Part shown: in pieces, positions 8,151 through 17,800 of the stretch
Layout of the letters: every line of letters begins with the position of its first letter
Numbering within the stretch: position 1 is the stretch's first letter
Source of the DNA: Terriglobia bacterium
GTDB lineage: Bacteria; Acidobacteriota; Terriglobia; Bryobacterales; Bryobacteraceae
DNA: 64,000 bases
Assembly (NCBI GenBank): GCA_025358575.1
Contig: JANYJA010000070.1
Location: 28,753 to 92,752 of the forward strand
Direction of reading: 5' to 3'
Made by a program: the position numbers and the translations under genes
The notes under the pieces: model-generated
Seen by the model: the letters and a program-made list of their open reading frames with translations, nothing else
Databases searched by the model: none
Told to the model about the DNA's origin: nothing

Positions 8151-9575
8151 CTAAGCAGCGTCCTTGCCGTACTCTTTCAGCTTGTTGTGCAGCGTCTTGA
8201 GACTGATACCCAAAATTTCCGCCGCACGGGTTTTATTATTCTTCGTATGCTCCAGCGTCCTGAGAATCAGCCCTTTTTCAGCTTCTTCTACAGTCGTTCC
8301 AATGGGGACGTTCAAACTTTCTGGCGCACCCCCTGAACTCGGCATCGGCGATTCTGAACCCGCTGCCACTCCAACCGCCAACAGAGGGGCGGGCCTGGTT
8401 TGAAAATTAACTGGAAGTGCCGATATCGGCACCGTTCCCTCACCCGTAATGATTACCGCGCGCTCCAGGGCGTTTCGAAGTTCGCGAATATTTCCCGGCC
8501 AACTGTGCCGCTGAAACGCCTCGACCACTTGCGGCGAAAGATCGCTCACGCGCGTGTCGTGCTTCTTGTTTAAGTCTGATATCAGCGACTCGCAGATCGC
8601 CACAATGTCGTCTTTGCGATCCCGAAGGGGCGGCAAGTGAATGTGAAATACGTTCAGCCGGTAGTACAAATCTTCGCGAAGACTCCCGCCTCGCACGGCG
8701 TCGTCCGGTACCTTATTCGTGGCCGCAACGACTCGCACATCGACTTCGAACTCGGTTTTCCCTCCCAGCCTTCGGACTTTGGAATCTTCCAGAATCCGCA
8801 ACAGTTTCGCCTGCGTCAGCGCGGGCATTTCACCGATCTCATCCAGCAGCAGCGTTCCGTGCTGCGCCACCTCGAAACACCCAGCTCGCCGCTCCGAAGC
8901 GCCGGTGAAAGATCCCTTCTCATGCCCGAACAGTTCGCTTTCGATCAGCGTTTCCGGCAGCGCGGCGCAGTTGATCGCGACAAATGGTCCATTGTGACGC
9001 GGGCTCAACATGTGCAAAGTCCGCGCGACTAACTCCTTGCCGGTTCCGCTCTCGCCCGAAATTAGCACACACGCCTTGCTGGGCCCCGCTTGCTGCAGCA
9101 GTGCAAAAATCTCCTGCATGCGCGCGGAATTTCCCACCATCTCGCCCAAAGATCCCTTATAGGAGAGCTGCCGCTCAAGCGTCCGTTTTTCGCGTCCGAG
9201 CACGTTGTGAACAGCCGCGCGCCGCAGCAGCGCCTGCATCATCGCCGGCTGAACGGGTTTCTCGACGAACCAGTACGCGCCCATCTCATGCACCGCGCGG
9301 ATGCCGGTCTCGACGCTGCCAAAACCGGTGACTACGATGGTCGGCGGCATATCCCCGCGGTCGCGCAGGTTGCGAAGCAGCTCGTAACCGTCCATACGCG
9401 GCATGTTCAGGTCCGTTACGACCACGTCTGCGGGGTAGTGCTCCAGCTTCTCAAGCGCTTCTTCCCCGTTGCACGCGGTCTCGGCATTCATGCCCCAGGC
9501 CTTCACCATGCCAGCCAGACCAGTGCGCGATCCGCTTTCATCATCGACAATTAGAATATTCAAAAGTTTGGCCAT
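8151..9575 (-). CDS. sigma-54-dependent response regulator, NtrC family
   Basis: A 474-residue three-domain activator. The receiver (residues 1-~120) has acidic residues D11/D12 and phospho-acceptor D55 in VVVTDLNMPRMDG. The AAA+ domain has Walker A GESGTGKE, a GSFTGA sigma-54 contact loop (a variant of GAFTGA) and Walker B LLLDEIGEM. The C-terminal Fis-type helix-turn-helix reads RAAEILGISLKTLHNKLKEYG. When phosphorylated, such proteins open sigma-54 promoters. I chose ATG 9575 because the receiver then starts normally (MAKLLNILIVDDE). The ATG at 9602 would lie inside the candidate -10. No histidine kinase is adjacent, so the partner is unknown. It is divergent from the membrane-protein gene on the other side. 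Confidence 0.88.
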   Translation of the reverse strand: MAKLLNILIVDDESGSRTGLAGMVKAWGMNAETACNGEEALEKLEHYPADVVVTDLNMPRMDGYELLRNLRDRGDMPPTIVVTGFGSVETGIRAVHEMGAYWFVEKPVQPAMMQALLRRAAVHNVLGREKRTLERQLSYKGSLGEMVGNSARMQEIFALLQQAGPSKACVLISGESGTGKELVARTLHMLSPRHNGPFVAINCAALPETLIESELFGHEKGSFTGASERRAGCFEVAQHGTLLLDEIGEMPALTQAKLLRILEDSKVRRLGGKTEFEVDVRVVAATNKVPDDAVRGGSLREDLYYRLNVFHIHLPPLRDRKDDIVAICESLISDLNKKHDTRVSDLSPQVVEAFQRHSWPGNIRELRNALERAVIITGEGTVPISALPVNFQTRPAPLLAVGVAAGSESPMPSSGGAPESLNVPIGTTVEEAEKGLILRTLEHTKNNKTRAAEILGISLKTLHNKLKEYGKDAA

Positions 9576-9593
9576 GCGGAGCGATTCATCTCT

Positions 9594-9626
9594 TACAATC
9601 ATATAAGCACCGAAGCAACCTGTCTC
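9594..9626. promoter_or_regulatory. overlapping divergent promoter elements
   Basis: On the minus strand, GAGACA (9626-9621) and TATGAT (9603-9598) are 17 bp apart and would drive the NtrC-type regulator. On the plus strand, TACAAT (9594-9599) overlaps that -10 and could serve the membrane-protein gene, although its -35 is poor. The overlap suggests mutually exclusive firing. Confidence 0.4.
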
Positions 9627-9667
9627 GCCTTCATCCCAGAGCTGTGAGATTTTGCACCAGAAGCCTA

Positions 9668-11176
9668 ATGATTTTCCACTACATCAAGGAAGCGCGCCGA
9701 CGCGTGGTGTGGAACGAAATGATGGCGCAGTTTGCCTTGGCAGCTTCCATCATGATGGGCGGACTGGTGCTGCTTCTCGTCTTCGGCACGCAAATTCTCA
9801 ACTGGCGAATGCCGGTGGTACTGGGCATAATCGCGCTAGCGGGCGGCAGCTATCGGGTGGCGACTCGTTTCCCCTCGCTCTATCAAGTGGCCATCGCCGT
9901 CGATCGGCGTGCGAGCTTACAAGATGTTCTCTCCACCGCAGTCCATTTTGCCGATTTGCCGGACGCCAATCCGACCCACATGGCGCAATTGCTTCAAGCG
10001 GAAAATGCCGCGGCGCGCCTGCCCCTCGCCGATGCCGTCCCGTTCACCCCGCCGCGTGCTCTTTACGCCATGGCCGGTCTGGGACTCGTCGCATCCAGCC
10101 TATTTGCCCTGCGATACGGGATTGAGCATCGTCTTGACCTTCAGCCTCCGCTTTCTCGCGTGTTACTGGACACGTTTGGCATGAGTTCGAAGGACGCCAC
10201 GACGCCTAAATCCGTCCAGAAGCGGCGGGGTGCGGCAAAACGCGCGGAAGATTTTCTGAGCAAACTCGGCATCACTCTTCCCGAAGCGCAGGACCAGAAA
10301 GCCGGCGCGCTCGATGCGGCCCCCAGTTCCGCTCTCTATTCCGTGGGAGTTCCCAACACGGAGCTCGATAGGAGTCAATCGCTTTCCGCCAAAGGAAGGG
10401 ACCCCAAAGGCGACGGTTCTGAAAAAGGCAAGGCCGAAAGCGGCGGCCAGGAATCGGGCGAAAAGGGCGACTCGGCATCCACCGGCAAGACTCCGGCCGA
10501 TAGTCCAACAGGCAGCCGCGAAGGCCCGCAACAGGGCGAACAGGCGGCCACCAAACCGGGCAATGCCAGCGACAGTTCAAGCCTGATGTCGAAGCTTCGC
10601 GATGCCATGGCAAATATGTTATCGAAGGCTAAACCTCAGCCGAACGGCGCCGGCCAGAAACCCAGCACTTCTCAAGGCAAGCCTGCCGGGGCTCAGACCC
10701 AAAGTGCCGAGAAGAACGCCGCGGCGGGCAAGGGCCAGCAATCTCCCGGACAGCAAACGCAGGACGCACAGGATGGCGAACAACAAGGGAATTCCGAAGA
10801 CGCCCAAAATGCCACTGGAAAGGGTGCGGGCAAGAGTGCCGATTCGCAGCCCGCGTCGCAACCGGGCAGCGGGGCGGGGAAGCAGGACGGGCTCAAGGAT
10901 TTGAAGGCGGCCGAACAACTCGCCGCCATGGGCAAGCTGAGCCAGATCATCGGCAAGCGATCAGCTAACGTCACCGGCGACATAACCATCGAAGTACAGT
11001 CGAGCTCGCAGCAACTGCGCACGCCGTACTCGCAGCGACAAGCCCAACACAGCCAAACCTCGGGAGATATCAGCCGCGACGAAGTCCCAGTCACTTTGCA
11101 ACCCTATATTCAGCAGTATTTCGAAGAAGTGCGCAAGCAGGGCGCGCCAATGAAATCCAATAACGCTAAGCCCTGA
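9668..11176 (+). CDS. membrane protein with long disordered Gly/Ser/Gln/Lys-rich region
   Basis: About 502 residues, not assigned to a known function. Two hydrophobic segments at residues ~22-43 and ~48-62 and one at ~131-152 suggest three membrane spans. A short region holding IAVDRRASLQDVLSTAVHF lies between the second and third spans. Residues ~185-400 are low-complexity, rich in Gly, Ser, Gln, Lys and Ala with no hydrophobic core, and are probably disordered. The last ~100 residues regain order (LAAMGKLSQIIGKRSANVTG and a final LQPYIQQYFEEVRKQG). I chose the ATG at 9668 rather than the GTG at 9644 because the basic, amphipathic start precedes the first span. It is divergent from the NtrC-type gene. 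DUF4175-like or Bat-operon proteins are possible relatives. Confidence 0.65.
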   Translation: MIFHYIKEARRRVVWNEMMAQFALAASIMMGGLVLLLVFGTQILNWRMPVVLGIIALAGGSYRVATRFPSLYQVAIAVDRRASLQDVLSTAVHFADLPDANPTHMAQLLQAENAAARLPLADAVPFTPPRALYAMAGLGLVASSLFALRYGIEHRLDLQPPLSRVLLDTFGMSSKDATTPKSVQKRRGAAKRAEDFLSKLGITLPEAQDQKAGALDAAPSSALYSVGVPNTELDRSQSLSAKGRDPKGDGSEKGKAESGGQESGEKGDSASTGKTPADSPTGSREGPQQGEQAATKPGNASDSSSLMSKLRDAMANMLSKAKPQPNGAGQKPSTSQGKPAGAQTQSAEKNAAAGKGQQSPGQQTQDAQDGEQQGNSEDAQNATGKGAGKSADSQPASQPGSGAGKQDGLKDLKAAEQLAAMGKLSQIIGKRSANVTGDITIEVQSSSQQLRTPYSQRQAQHSQTSGDISRDEVPVTLQPYIQQYFEEVRKQGAPMKSNNAKP

Positions 11177-11185
11177 ACGCCGCCT

Positions 11186-11632
11186 TTACAGCTCCGTTTT
11201 CACGGTCCACGGATGCGTAATTCCGGCATCCCGGTCGTCAACTCGGTCATACAGATAGAGATTTGAGACCGTACCTAGGGACTCATTGTAGAGGCTAGGA
11301 ATCCCCAACGCCTCCCGGAGATCTTCTTGGAACTCATGCACGGCTTTCAATTCCGTTGCCTGCGCCGGCTTCCGCTTTCCCGAGGGCGTTTGAAAAAACT
11401 TCTGGAATCCACCATCCACAAGTGAAGCTATCTCCGGACCCATTTCCAGTCCGGCTCGCTCTGCCACCTTTGGATGTTGGCCGGGGACGTCTTCAAGAAT
11501 GGCGGCCACACCACCGCGACTCACTTTGGCATGTCCCGCAATGGTCTTCTCGGTCACGAAGTGCTGTTTCTCAGCCTTAGTCAGGTAATCCTGAAACGTC
11601 AACTGCCTAGGCTTTTCGCGACGAAAAAACAT
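11186..11632 (-). CDS. hypothetical protein
   Basis: About 148 residues starting MFFRREKPRQLTFQDYL. It has no signal peptide or membrane span and a mixed alpha/beta look. The distinctive C-terminal half contains IASLVDGGFQKFFQTPSGKR, LKAVHEFQEDLREALG and LYNESLGTVSNLYLYDRV. The composition and codon use look like a real gene, and I suspect a lineage-restricted conserved family, but I cannot name it. I preferred the ATG at 11632 over 11737 because the extra N-terminus is His/Asn-rich and looks like untranslated leader. It converges on the membrane-protein gene with only 9 bp between stops. Confidence 0.5.
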   Translation of the reverse strand: MFFRREKPRQLTFQDYLTKAEKQHFVTEKTIAGHAKVSRGGVAAILEDVPGQHPKVAERAGLEMGPEIASLVDGGFQKFFQTPSGKRKPAQATELKAVHEFQEDLREALGIPSLYNESLGTVSNLYLYDRVDDRDAGITHPWTVKTEL

Positions 11633-11731
11633 ATGTATATGATTATGGCCATTTGGGTTCGCATGAAGCAACCGGGACTTGTAGTACAACAAAGGCTGAT
11701 TTCGTTTGTGCTCTATGGTACGATTTGGTCC

Positions 11732-11980
11732 ATGCAAGACCGGGGCCGGGTAGAATTGATCTTAAGAGCGGCGCTTGATCAGGCGCGAATGAACTATCGG
11801 ATCAAGTCGATGGATTTTGAATCAAACAACAATACGGAGCAGACGAAGAACTCCGAGAGTGAGCGGGCGCACGCTCACGCGCAATTAGGCATCGCACTCC
11901 AACGCTTCAACGAATTCAACTCGGACGGCATCATTCCAAAAGACCTTCTCGATAAGAGCAAATCCGCGACTCAATCTTAA
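11732..11980 (+). CDS. small hypothetical protein
   Basis: An 82-residue reading frame beginning MQDRGRVELILRAALDQARM. It is hydrophilic and probably helical, with a short charged Glu/Asn/Ser-rich middle and the end DGIIPKDLLDKSKSATQS. It would be divergent from the hypothetical gene on its left (99 bp between starts) and convergent with the diheme gene on its right. There is no clear ribosome-binding site and no recognised domain. The same frame stays open upstream for another 86 codons opposite the other gene, which is probably a shadow. Evidence that it is expressed is weak. Confidence 0.35.
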   Translation: MQDRGRVELILRAALDQARMNYRIKSMDFESNNNTEQTKNSESERAHAHAQLGIALQRFNEFNSDGIIPKDLLDKSKSATQS

Positions 11981-12003
11981 GTGGATACAGAAATTCCAGG
12001 CGC

Positions 12004-14628
12004 CTAGTGCTCCGCAATCTGATCGTTAATGAGCTGCGCTCTCAGAAAATTCGTAATGTCGGTCTGCTGGGCGATGGTTAACAACTTGAACGCCTGAATC
12101 GACGCAACTGCTTCCGAAAATCCCGGATTGTCCTGAATCGCAAGGCCATATTGCAGTGTCGCTGCCGCGGGATTGCTGAACGACAGCGTTACGGTGGCGG
12201 AAGCACCCGGAAAAATGCTGCTCGTGATCTTCCAATAAGCTCCCTGCCGGAATGTCCCGTCAGGTCCCGCAGTGGCTCCCAGTGTTGCCTGGATCCCTGT
12301 CGTCATCGCACCCGTGAGCACCACTCGGATGGGTGCGTTAGCAGTTCCAGTGATAGTTTTAGTCGAAAGATTCTTCACCGTTACCTTCTGCGTGCTCGTG
12401 CCGCTGGAGTTAGTCTGCGGCCCCAGAGTCACGTTGATGGACGAGGGATATGTTCCCTCATGCGCCAGAATCGCCGCCAACAGGTTCGATCCGGCGGAGC
12501 CATCCCGCAGGAAAGGGTATACCGAACCGGCATCCCAAACTTCGGCAGTTTTGATGGTATCCGTGCCGCTGCTTTTGTCCAGCGCTCCGAGTTTGTGCAG
12601 CTTCACATCGCCGAACAGGCGTAGTCCAGGTTGACCCACCGTCTGCGCGAGTCCGTCAGAGACGTCCTGCGCGTCCGCCGTGTGGAAAGGAACCTGGATC
12701 GAGAGCGCTGAATTGGTCTGCGGGTTTTTCACTTGAAATGTCGTCCCTCCCGGAAATGCGTAAAAGACGCGATGGCAAGAATTGCAGTAGACCCCGCCGT
12801 TGTCTACTGAATTTCGGAAAAGCGTCTCCCCGTTTTGCACCGATTGCTGGGTGACACCTAGGGTATTCATCATGGCGGGCGAAGCTGGATTCGGTACTGC
12901 CAATGACATTAGAAAAACCGTCTCCGCCGTAGTCTCCCCCACGCTCTGCTCGTTCGCTACTCCGTCGTGGTCCGGGTCGTCCACCGCATCGTAGCCGCCC
13001 GGATTCCCAAGCAGATTAGCGACTTTTTCAGATGTCTGTATTCCGAAATGATCGTCGGATGCCCCACTTATGGCGCCGCGGATAGTTGGAAAACTTCCCA
13101 GCGATCCATGCGGATTGGTCAGCCCGGGAACGCCCGCTGCCTTTAACTGAGTAACCATCAGTTCTTCGGCGCCGCCGCCCCACATGGACGCAGGGTGCAG
13201 TGTCGATTGCGAAAAAAGCGCCCTGGCGGCCCCTCCCGCATTCGGCTGCGAGTGGCACGACAGGCAGTTTGTCACCGATTTCTGATCCGCTCCCTCCTCC
13301 GGGTCCCATACCAGCTCGAAAAGCGCTCGCCCAACTAACGAGAGCCGGTCCTGATAGGAGTGTGTTCCAGTCGGCGCCCAGTCCGATGTCAGAAGTCCGG
13401 CTTTAATGAGGGATGTGAAGTTTGCCTCGATCGCCGAGGGCAGCAACGGCGGATTGTTGTTCAAGAACGAATTATCCAGGTCTTGTTGATCAATCCGCAC
13501 AAACGGGCCGGTCGAATTCGGGCCCGAGGTCTTGACCTGGAATGGATTGGTCAGCAAAAGCGGGATTACGTTTCCTTGAGCGGTCGGCGTGACCAGAGGG
13601 AAATTCGTCGTATTCGGCGGCGGAGGCGGTGTTGTCCCTCCCGCCATTATCGTGCTGATGAAAAACGAGCGTGCCGGCCGGAACGGTGTAGCCGCGACGT
13701 CAAAGGGAAACTTCTGCGTGTTGAACAACCCGCCAGAATCCGTGAGGTACGTCATCACGCCTTCAATCGGCACCGACGCCCCGTTTACCGCCGTCACCGG
13801 CCCGCTAATGCGAATTCCCGATGACTTGATCGGAAAGCCGCTGCTTGCCACCTGCGCTACAGATTTAAACTGCGACACGTTCGTTCCCGTCGGCACATTC
13901 ACAGACCAAATTTCCCAAATTGGACTGAAGAAGGTGGCCCCCGGGGCCGCTGCCGCCACTAACTGCGGCGCACCTTGCACCGCTCCGGTCGGGTCGACGA
14001 ACTTGAACATGATTTGCGGGTTGAAAGGACCGTCGCCCACATCGAAAGGCACAATCGTCACTGTCTGGGCGTTGAAGAAAACCTGCATCGGAGCACTGCT
14101 CCCCGCCGGATTCGTGGAACCGCTGGCTACCACGGGCGCGTACAGGAAGATGTTCGTCCGGTAATCGTTTACCACCAGAGTCGAACTCGCCACCTTCGCC
14201 CCGGAATCGATACGGGTGCTCAAATTGTTGGGATCGTATGAGGGTGAAACGGTAACGGCATGCACGGCCCAATTGGCGCTGAACTGTCGTGGCACCAACG
14301 CGGAAATTCCTGAAGCCACCCCGTTCGGTACTGCTTCGATTACGGCTGGCTGGTTTACGGGCTGGCCCGTGGCCGAATTGAATAGAATCCACATGTCCGC
14401 GTGGCGGTCGCCGTCTGACTCCACCTGACCGTTTACGCGAGCCGGGAATCGCATGTTCATCGGATTGCCGTTATAATAGACCGTGAAATCGGCCAGATTC
14501 GTGGCCGCGCCCACCGATTCCAGGCGTGGATCGCCGATAGGAGGAGTAGCGACCTGCGGCACTCCGTTCTGAAGCTGGGCCTGCGTGAGCCCGCAAATCA
14601 CAATGAACAGCCATCCAACGCGCTTCAT
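12004..14628 (-). CDS. secreted diheme cytochrome c protein, COG3488-like C-terminus
   Basis: An 874-residue exported protein with signal peptide MKRVGWLFIVICGLTQAQ. The N-terminal half is beta-rich and Pro/Gly/Thr-rich, of unknown role. Two heme c sites follow, NCLSCHSQPNAGGAA and YCNSCHRVFYAF. The C-terminal region after the second heme (LFGDVKLHKLGALD and PFLRDGSAGSNLLAAILAHEG) matches the pattern of diheme 'thiol oxidoreductase'/cytochrome c peroxidase-like proteins, where the active site lies near a LHDGR-type loop. Its last ~150 residues look like an Ig-like beta domain. A strong SD, GGAGG, lies 7 nt before ATG. It stands alone, divergent from the first RND efflux operon, and a 200-bp control region separates them. 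Confidence 0.75.
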   Translation of the reverse strand: MKRVGWLFIVICGLTQAQLQNGVPQVATPPIGDPRLESVGAATNLADFTVYYNGNPMNMRFPARVNGQVESDGDRHADMWILFNSATGQPVNQPAVIEAVPNGVASGISALVPRQFSANWAVHAVTVSPSYDPNNLSTRIDSGAKVASSTLVVNDYRTNIFLYAPVVASGSTNPAGSSAPMQVFFNAQTVTIVPFDVGDGPFNPQIMFKFVDPTGAVQGAPQLVAAAAPGATFFSPIWEIWSVNVPTGTNVSQFKSVAQVASSGFPIKSSGIRISGPVTAVNGASVPIEGVMTYLTDSGGLFNTQKFPFDVAATPFRPARSFFISTIMAGGTTPPPPPNTTNFPLVTPTAQGNVIPLLLTNPFQVKTSGPNSTGPFVRIDQQDLDNSFLNNNPPLLPSAIEANFTSLIKAGLLTSDWAPTGTHSYQDRLSLVGRALFELVWDPEEGADQKSVTNCLSCHSQPNAGGAARALFSQSTLHPASMWGGGAEELMVTQLKAAGVPGLTNPHGSLGSFPTIRGAISGASDDHFGIQTSEKVANLLGNPGGYDAVDDPDHDGVANEQSVGETTAETVFLMSLAVPNPASPAMMNTLGVTQQSVQNGETLFRNSVDNGGVYCNSCHRVFYAFPGGTTFQVKNPQTNSALSIQVPFHTADAQDVSDGLAQTVGQPGLRLFGDVKLHKLGALDKSSGTDTIKTAEVWDAGSVYPFLRDGSAGSNLLAAILAHEGTYPSSINVTLGPQTNSSGTSTQKVTVKNLSTKTITGTANAPIRVVLTGAMTTGIQATLGATAGPDGTFRQGAYWKITSSIFPGASATVTLSFSNPAAATLQYGLAIQDNPGFSEAVASIQAFKLLTIAQQTDITNFLRAQLINDQIAEH

Positions 14629-14678
14629 AGAGGCACCTCCGTGGCCAGAGTATACCCCAATGAAAGCGCCGTTCCGCT

Positions 14679-14700
14679 CATAAAGTTGTAAAACTTTATG
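14679..14700. promoter_or_regulatory. perfect 9-4-9 palindrome, candidate operator
   Basis: CATAAAGTT (14679-14687), GTAA, then AACTTTATG (14692-14700): a perfect inverted repeat with a 4-nt centre. It abuts the -35 of the candidate promoter for the RND operon and lies about 50 bp upstream of the divergent diheme gene start. No T-run follows, so a terminator is unlikely. The symmetry and position fit the operator of a dimeric TetR- or MarR-type repressor, but no such regulator gene is in the window (inference). Confidence 0.55.
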
Positions 14701-14729
14701 CTGACCCGTTGCGGGTTATGCTGGATAAT
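14701..14729 (+). promoter_or_regulatory. candidate promoter of the first RND efflux operon
   Basis: CTGACC (14701-14706, 4 of 6) and GATAAT (14724-14729, 5 of 6) are separated by 17 bp. The -35 begins directly after the 22-bp palindrome. A start near 14736 would leave a leader of about 90 nt before the permease gene. Confidence 0.45.
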
Positions 14730-14828
14730 CGAATGAAGGCACGTTACGTCCCCGTCCGCCGGATCGTCCTGCGAGAGCCCGCTGGTCTTTAGAGCAGGAA
14801 AGCTGGGGGCGACTGACGTTATTTCAAT

Positions 14829-17800
14829 ATGTGGATTGTCCGCCTAGCGCTGCACCGCCCGTATACCTTCGTCGTAATGGCCGTCTTGATCGTTATTCTC
14901 GGAATCGGCGCGATTGTGACGATGCCTACGGACATTTTCCCGAATATAGACATCCCTATAGTCAGTGTCATCTGGGCGTACAACGGCATCTCGCCCGATG
15001 AAATGGCGCAGCGTATTGTCACCATCTCAGAACGCGCCATGACCACGACGGTCAATGACATCGAACACATAGAGTCCACTTCATATAGCGGGGTCGCCGT
15101 GATCAAGGTGTTCTTCCAATCCAATGCTAAGGTCGAACTCGCTATTGCTCAAATCACCGCGATTAGTCAGACTGTCTTACGCGCGCTTCCACCCGGCATT
15201 TTTCCACCCGCCGTCATCAAATACAACGCCTCGAGCGTTCCAATACTGCAGCTCGCGGTCGATAGCCGCACGCTCACCGAGCAACAGCTCTTCGATTTCG
15301 GCCTCAACTTCATCCGTACGCAGCTGGCGACCGTGCAAGGCGCTTCAGTTCCACTTCCTTACGGAGGCAAGCAGCGTCAGATCATGGTCGATCTCAACCC
15401 CGAGGCACTGTACGCGAATCACCTCTCGGCGACCGACATTTCCAACGCAATCAACGCCCAGAATCTGATTCTGCCCGCCGGCACGGCTAAGATCGGCGAC
15501 CGTGAGTATCTTGTGCGGCTTAACTCAAGCCCTTCGGTGGTGTCAGCCCTCAACGATTTCCCCGTCCACACCTCCAATGGCGTAACCGTCTACGTGAAAG
15601 ACGTCGCTCAGGTCCGCGATGGTTTTTCGGTGCAAACCAACATCGTTCGCCAGAATGGCCGCCGCTCCACCCTGCTTACCATCCTCAAGAACGGCAGCGC
15701 CTCCACGCTCGATATCGTCAAAAAGGTTAAACAAGCTCTGCCGCGCATTCTCGCCGGTCTTCCGACAAGCCTCAACATTCGTGAAGTAGTGGATCAGTCT
15801 GTCTTCGTGCGGGCCGCCATCTCCGGCGTATTGCGCGAAGGCATCACTGCCGCGGTCCTCACCGGCTTGATGATCTTGTTGTTCCTGGGAAGCTGGCGCA
15901 GCACTGTCATCGTGTGCGTCTCCATCCCGCTCTCGATCCTGACGTCCATTATCATTCTCGATGCATGGGGTCAAACCATCAACGTGATGACCCTGGGCGG
16001 TCTGGCGCTCGCCGTTGGAATCCTGGTGGACGACGCCACTGTCGAAATCGAGAACGTCCACCGAAATATGGGTCAGAAGAAGCCCATCACGCGCGCCATT
16101 CTGGATGGCGCGCAGCAGATCGCCGTTCCCGCCTTCGTGTCCACACTGGCAATCTGTATCGTTTTCGTCCCGGTGCTACTGCTCACCGGCGCCGCTAAGT
16201 ATTTGTTTACGCCGCTTGCCATGGCCGTCGTGTTCGCCATGCTGACCTCTTATTTGCTCTCGCGAACTCTGGTTCCCACCATGGTTCATTACCTCTTAAA
16301 ATCCGAGATCGCCCTCTATGCCGCCGGCGAGGACGGTCATGAAGCCCAAAGCAGCGGCATCATTTGGCACGTCCACCATTCGTTCAACCGCTATTTCGAG
16401 AAGGGCCGCAAACAGTATAAAGGCGCTCTGAAGTGGTCTTTGGATCATCGCGGCGCGGTCGCCATTTTGTTCGGCGTTTTCTGCGCCGGCTCATTCTGCC
16501 TCACGTTTCTCATCGGCGAAGACTTCTTCCCTTATATCGACTCGGGCCAGATGCGTCTCCACGTCCGCACGCCCGAGGGCACGCGCATTGAGGAGACCGA
16601 GCGCATCTTCGGCCAAGTCGAGGATGAGATCCGCACGCTTATTCCGCCACGGGAGATGGAAAACATCATCGACAACATCGGCCTTCCCGCAGGCGGCATC
16701 AATCTTGCCTTTAGCGATAGCGCCACCATTGGATCCGGCGATGGCGAGATCCTTATTTCTCTTAATCAGGAAAAACATGGACCCACCCAGGCCTACCAGC
16801 GCAAGCTTCGCGGCGATTTGCGCGCCAAATTCCCCGATCTCACTTTCTTTTTCCAGCCGGCTAACATCACCAACCAGATCCTGAATTTCGGCCTCCCTGC
16901 CCCTATCGATATTCAGATTGTCGGCCGTGATGCCGTGGGCGGATTCCGCATGGCGCAGGAGATTGAGCGCCGCGTTTCTCTCATCCCCGGTGCCGCCGAC
17001 GTCCACGTTCACCAACAGGTGGCTTATCCCGAGATCCGCGTTAACGTGGATCGGACCAAGGCCGGCCAAGTCGGCCTAACCCAGCGAGATGTCGCCAACA
17101 GCGTTCTCATCTCTCTGAGTTCCAGCGGGCAGACCGCGCCCAATCAGTGGCTAAATCCCACCAATGGCGTAAGCTATAACGTCGCCGTGCAAACCCCCCA
17201 GATCCGTATCGATTCCTTCGATGCTCTGCGGCACACACCTCTCACCTCATCCGGCGGCGGCCCAACGCAGCTTTTGAGCAACCTGGCCTCCCTCTCGCGC
17301 GGCAGTTCCACGGTGATCGTCAATCACTACAACGTCCAACCCACTTTCGACGTTTACGCCAACATCGATGAGCGCGACCTGGGCGGAGTAGCCACCGAAG
17401 TCCGAAAGGTCATGAACGATATTGCGCCGCGGCTTCCCCGCGGGATGTCTCTGGAACTTCGCGGTCAGGTCGAAACCATGCGCGCCTCATTTGTTCGTCT
17501 CGGCATCGGGATGTTTTTCGCGATCGCACTGGTCTACTTGCTGATTGTTCTAAACTTCCAGTCGTGGCTGGATCCGTTCATCATCTTAATGGCCCTGCCG
17601 GGCGCTCTCTCTGGTATTCTTTGGATGCTGTTCATCACGCAGACCACGCTCAATGTGCCCTCCCTCATGGGGGCAATCATGTGTATCGGGGTCGCGACCG
17701 CCAACAGCATTCTAGTCGTCACCTTCGCCAACGATGAGCGCGCTTCCGGCATGGATTCCATCGAAGCCGCCCTCTCCGCCGGATACACCCGCATTCGCCC

